A DNA stretch of 32,244 nt from Desulfarculus sp. (GTDB lineage: Bacteria; Desulfobacterota; Desulfarculia; Desulfarculales; Desulfarculaceae): NCBI GenBank assembly GCA_016218705.1, contig JACRDC010000089.1:1-32244 (forward strand), in the 5' to 3' direction. A model generated the notes under the pieces. The model made no database searches and was not told where the DNA came from. It saw only the letters and a list, made by a program, of their open reading frames with translations. Made by a program: the position numbers and the translations under genes. Position 1 is the stretch's first letter; each line of letters opens with the position of its first letter. Positions 29,988 through 32,244 of the stretch are shown here, piece after piece.

Positions 29988-30293
29988 ATGCGCCTGGACG
30001 TGGACAACAAGACCCTGGAGTGGCTGCGCCAGCGGGGCGGCCGGGTGACGGTGATTCCCCCCCGGCCGGCGGTGGGCTGAAAGGGCGGCGCGGCGGCGCG
30101 GGCGCTGCTAGAACCGCCTCCGGCCCAGTGGGTGGGGAGCTACGAGCACCACCACCTGGAGGGCGTGGACATCTACCTGCACCCGGGCCTGGTGCTCAGC
30201 GCCCCGGCGCTGACCCTGCGCTGCCTGGGCTTCTGGCGTTTTTCCTGGCTCAGGGTGGAGGGCGTGGTTCCGCCCCAGGCCTGCTGCATCTAG
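29988..30293 (+). CDS. Small selenoprotein, HesB/IscA-like CC/Se-motif type (in-frame TGA)
   Basis: A 101-codon gene with a TGA at codon 31 (30078-30080) read as selenocysteine. GGAGG (29975-29979) lies 8 bases before the ATG. The part before the TGA is MRLDVDNKTLEWLRQRGGRV then TVIPPRPAVG. After it the same frame stays open for 70 codons: KGGAAARALLEPPPAQWVGS, then the LEGVDIYLHPGLVL and LTLRCLGFWRFSWLRVEGVV strands, ending ACCI. The layout (helix, GUKGG turn, then VDxYxxPGLxL and xLRxxGFxxFxxLxVEG) matches my recollection of small HesB-like (seleno)proteins called CC/Se-motif proteins. A hairpin right after the TGA fits a bacterial SECIS. Function is unknown, perhaps redox or Fe-S/selenium related. 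Confidence 0.8.
30081..30111 (+). promoter_or_regulatory. Putative bacterial SECIS element
   Basis: GCGGCG (30090-30095) pairs with CGCTGC (30103-30108), with one G-U pair, around the loop GCGCGGG. The apical loop begins 16 bases after the TGA, within the distance bacterial SelB-binding hairpins require, and carries exposed G residues. The high GC makes other pairings possible. Confidence 0.5.
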
Positions 30294-30344
30294 CTACTTG
30301 GGGTGGCTTAGACGGGCGGGGGCGACCTCGCCGGCAACAGTGGA

Positions 30345-30373
30345 GGGCGGGTTAGCTTTGGCGTAACCCGCCC
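30345..30373. repeat. REP-like hairpin between convergent genes
   Basis: GGGCGGGTTA (30345-30354) and TAACCCGCCC (30364-30373) are perfect 10-base arms around GCTTTGGCG. The sequence closely follows a GTAGGGYGGGTTAGC...GCGTAACCC palindrome that I recall in many unrelated bacterial genomes. It may also act as a bidirectional terminator for the selenoprotein (+) and TraB-like (-) genes, although no T-run is present. Confidence 0.65.
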
Positions 30374-30403
30374 TACATTCCTCGTTCATGGGTCTTTGAC
30401 CGA

Positions 30404-31090
30404 TCACGCCCAAATCAAGATGCGCTGCGCCACCGGCACCCCCAGCCGGTCGGCCAGGGTGGGCGGGTCCTGCCCGGCCAACAGGTGTTGCCAGCCGCCC
30501 ACGTGCGCCAGGGGCAACCGCCCCCGCCGCCCGCCGGCGGCCAGCAGACGCCGCAGGCGCCGGGCCAGGCCGGCCTCCCGTTCCGGCTCCGGGGCTGGGG
30601 GCCGGGGCCAGCCCCCCCGGCCGGCCAGCAGATCGGCGGCGCGGCGGCGCTCCAGGCCGGCGCTGGCCGGGGCCGGCGAGGCCAGCACCTGGGCCAGGTT
30701 GGCGGCGCTGACCAGTTGATCGGTTTCGGCCAACAACCCCCGCGACACCAGCGAGAAATCCAGGGCCACGCAGGGCGCCCCCCGCCGGGCGGCCTGCTCC
30801 TGGCTGGCCGTCCACTCATGGGGCAGGTTCAGGTAGGCCCTGAGCCAGGCCAGGCCGGGGTGCTGGCGGGCCGCCTCCAGGTCCAGGCCGGCCTGGCTGG
30901 CGGCCAGGGGCAGGTTGCGCTCCACCTCGGCCAAGAGCGCCGGCCCTTGCCGGCGGCGGAAGCTTAAGGCGTAGGGGCTGACCTCCACGCTGATGAGGCC
31001 CCAATCCAAACCGGCCAGGGCCGCGGACAGGCGCGCGCTCCCCTGGGGGTCGCGGTGGATGGTGCCCAGCATCACAAGATCACCGTTCAT
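30404..31090 (-). CDS. TraB/GumN-like domain protein
   Basis: A 228-residue protein. The N-terminus VMLGTIHRDPQGSARLSAAL, then WGLISVEVSPYALSFRRRQG, resembles the start of TraB/PrgY/GumN-family proteins (LxGTxHxxP and an acidic VE pair), which are thought to be metallohydrolase-like. The rest is Arg/Ala-rich with a Pro-rich linker (PRPPAPEPEREAGLARRL), then LAHVGGWQHLLAG. The ATG at 31090 lacks a clear ribosome site; an in-frame ATG six codons later is possible. It is convergent with the selenoprotein gene and divergent from the epimerase. Function is unknown. Confidence 0.55.
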   Translation of the reverse strand: MNGDLVMLGTIHRDPQGSARLSAALAGLDWGLISVEVSPYALSFRRRQGPALLAEVERNLPLAASQAGLDLEAARQHPGLAWLRAYLNLPHEWTASQEQAARRGAPCVALDFSLVSRGLLAETDQLVSAANLAQVLASPAPASAGLERRRAADLLAGRGGWPRPPAPEPEREAGLARRLRRLLAAGGRRGRLPLAHVGGWQHLLAGQDPPTLADRLGVPVAQRILIWA

Positions 31091-31176
31091 GGCCCAGCAT
31101 AACCCACCACCCGCGCCGGGCTGTGATAAAATGCCCAGGCAATCAGCCAGCGCGCCTCATCAAGCGGAGATGATCC

Positions 31177-32109
31177 ATGAAGATACTGGTCACCGGCGGG
31201 GCCGGCTTCATCGGCAGCCACGTGGTGGAGGCCTATGTGTCCCAGGGGCATCAGGTGGTGGTGCTGGACAATCTTTCCAGCGGGCGGCGGGAGAACCTAC
31301 CCGCGGGCGTGCCCCTGATCAAGGCCGATGTGCGCGACAAGTCCCTGGCCAAGGACCTAGCCGGCGAGGGCTTCCAGGTGGTCAACCACCACGCGGCCCA
31401 GATCTCGGTGCCGGCCTCGGTGGCCGACCCCCGCCACGACGCCGAGGTGAACGTGGTGGGGCTGGTCAACCTGTTGCAGGCGGCCCTGGACTGGGGGGCC
31501 AGCCGCTTCATCTTCATCGCCTCGGGCGGGGCCATGTACGGCGAGCCCCTGACCGTGCCCGTGCCCGAGGACCACCCCATGCACCCCGGCTCGCCCTACG
31601 CGGTCAGCAAGCTCTGCGGCGAGGCCTACCTGGCCTACTACGCCAGCCGGGGCCTGAACACCGTGAGCCTGCGCTACGCCAACGTCTACGGCCCCCGCCA
31701 GATACCCCAGGGCGAGGCTGGGGTGGTGTCCCTGTTCATGCTGGCCCTCCTGGAGGGCCAGCCGCCGGTCATCTTTCGCTACCCGGAGCAGCCCCAGGGA
31801 ATGCTGCGCGACTACGTCCATGTCAAGGACTGCGCCGCCGCCAACCTGCTGGCCTTGAGCGCCGGCCAGGGGGCCTACAACATCGGCACCGGCCTGGGCA
31901 CCACCACCCTGGAGCTGTGGCGGGCCATCCAAGAGGCGGCGGGGCAAGAGATGGAGCACCGCTTCGGCCCGGCCCGGCCCGGCGACCTGCGCCAGAGCGT
32001 GCTGGACATCAAGAAGGCCCAGGCCGAATTGGGCTGGCGGCCAGGGTACGGCCTGGCCCAGGGCCTGGCCCAGACCTGGGCCTGGGCCGCCTCGGCCAGC
32101 CAGGACTAG
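31177..32109 (+). CDS. NAD-dependent epimerase/dehydratase (GalE-like)
   Basis: A 310-residue short-chain (extended SDR) nucleotide-sugar enzyme. The NAD motif is VTGGAGFIGSH (residues 5-15). Asp31 in LDNLSSG fits NAD preference. The catalytic residues are Ser116 (FIASGGAMYGE) and Tyr141/Lys145 (SPYAVSKLCGEAYL). LRYANVYGPRQ and GMLRDYVHVKD complete the UDP-sugar epimerase pattern. The product is probably UDP-glucose or UDP-GlcNAc 4-epimerase; the exact sugar cannot be told. GCGGAGATGATCC precedes the ATG. The stop codon TAG touches an IS end. Confidence 0.9.
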   Translation: MKILVTGGAGFIGSHVVEAYVSQGHQVVVLDNLSSGRRENLPAGVPLIKADVRDKSLAKDLAGEGFQVVNHHAAQISVPASVADPRHDAEVNVVGLVNLLQAALDWGASRFIFIASGGAMYGEPLTVPVPEDHPMHPGSPYAVSKLCGEAYLAYYASRGLNTVSLRYANVYGPRQIPQGEAGVVSLFMLALLEGQPPVIFRYPEQPQGMLRDYVHVKDCAAANLLALSAGQGAYNIGTGLGTTTLELWRAIQEAAGQEMEHRFGPARPGDLRQSVLDIKKAQAELGWRPGYGLAQGLAQTWAWAASASQD

Positions 32110-32244
32110 GGCCTGTTAACACAAACTGAGTCCATCGGCGATCAATGCGAAGCTTATGAAGCCGATGAACATCACATCGAGCTTGTCGAAGCGCGAGAAT
32201 ATTCTGCGGAAGCCCTTCAAGCGTCGGAACAAGCGTTCAACTTC
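32110..32244 (-). mobile_element. IS5-type insertion sequence end, continues outside the window
   Basis: GGCCTGTTAACAC starts immediately after CTAG and looks like the terminal inverted repeat of IS5-superfamily elements. CTAG fits the YTAR target of IS5 itself. The transposase C-terminus lies inside. The boundary may be one base further left, in which case the last base of the epimerase stop codon belongs to the IS. Confidence 0.7.
32116..32244 (-). CDS. IS5-family transposase C-terminus (partial)
   Basis: Forty-two residues to the stop at 32116-32118. EVERLFRRLKGFRRIFSRFD then KLDVMFIGFISFALIADGLS and LC. The FRRLK... RFDKLD... ISFALI pattern is the usual C-terminal end of IS5 (IS427-like) DDE transposases, with the E of the DDE triad and the K/R set. 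The rest is beyond the window edge. Confidence 0.8.
   Translation of the reverse strand, partial: EVERLFRRLKGFRRIFSRFDKLDVMFIGFISFALIADGLSLC

Noticed and set aside
29988-30293. Alternative view that the small gene is a nonsense-mutated pseudogene or a frameshift
   Set aside because: No frame change is needed, the sequence after TGA is intact, a SECIS-like hairpin is at the right distance, and the TGA falls in a Gly-rich turn where this family carries Cys or Sec. A pseudogene remains possible if the genome lacks selB.
30020-30355. Overlapping plus-strand frame of 111 codons covering the selenoprotein region
   Set aside because: It has no ribosome site, its product is low-complexity and Gly/Ala/Pro-rich, and the frame with the TGA gives a structured, family-like protein.
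1-32244. CRISPR array or rRNA genes
   Set aside because: No regularly spaced direct repeats and no rRNA-like stretches were seen.

Overview
The window is GC-rich bacterial DNA (roughly two-thirds G+C by eye) that most likely comes from a sulfate-reducing Desulfobacterota, perhaps a Desulfarculus-like lineage. This is inferred from a stand-alone dissimilatory-type ATP sulfurylase (sat), a YedF selenium-metabolism protein, a small selenoprotein, a split large-type PurL/PurQ pair, and many genes started by strong GGAGG sites. No rRNA, CRISPR array or intact prophage is present. One tRNA (Ser, anticodon GGA) is present.

Layout: 1-121 is the end of an insertion sequence. 227-6179 (+) is a nucleotide-metabolism block: purL, purQ, a YhaM-like HD nuclease and tmk. 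A repeat element and a hairpin separate purL from purQ. 6439-9832 (+) holds a secreted SH3-like protein, a Maf/MptE-like DUF115 protein and an MscS channel. 9923-10885 (-) is an outer-membrane barrel protein. A highly folded repeat region precedes yedF (11205-11798, +). 11897-15546 holds a class-2 methyltransferase (-), FabH (+) and an ornithine-cyclodeaminase-family protein (-). 15814-17856 (+) holds an ABM-domain protein, a ferritin-like/GGDEF fusion and a conserved unknown. 17953-18730 (-) holds a 2TM protein and an RmlC-like cupin. 18965-19788 (-) is a conspicuously AT-rich two-gene insert: a membrane protein and cytidine deaminase, translationally coupled. 20047-22134 holds a YprB-like exonuclease (-), an unknown protein (+) and tRNA-Ser with a good promoter and terminator. 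22392-25325 (-) holds a small Pro/Ala-rich protein, sat, and two tandem paralogues resembling phage tail-assembly chaperones.

25651-29702 (+) is the most striking gene set: a CstA carbon-starvation permease, an 89-residue conserved-looking small protein and two 326-residue ArsA/Get3-type ATPases. The two ATPases have complementary losses in their switch motifs, which suggests an obligate heterodimer that could energise or gate the CstA permease.

29988-30293 (+) is a 101-codon gene with an in-frame TGA at codon 31. A putative SECIS hairpin lies just downstream, and a conserved-looking HesB/IscA-like body follows. I read it as a selenoprotein of the CC/Se-motif type that ordinary gene callers would cut short. 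The window closes with a TraB-like protein (-), a GalE-like epimerase (+) and the end of an IS5-type element that abuts the epimerase stop codon.

Structured intergenic DNA recurs throughout: two copies of a TGTCATTGCGA...GAAGCAATCT palindromic element, two copies of a second element sharing GCAATCAAAGCCATCCATGG, and one GGGCGGGTTA...TAACCCGCCC hairpin.
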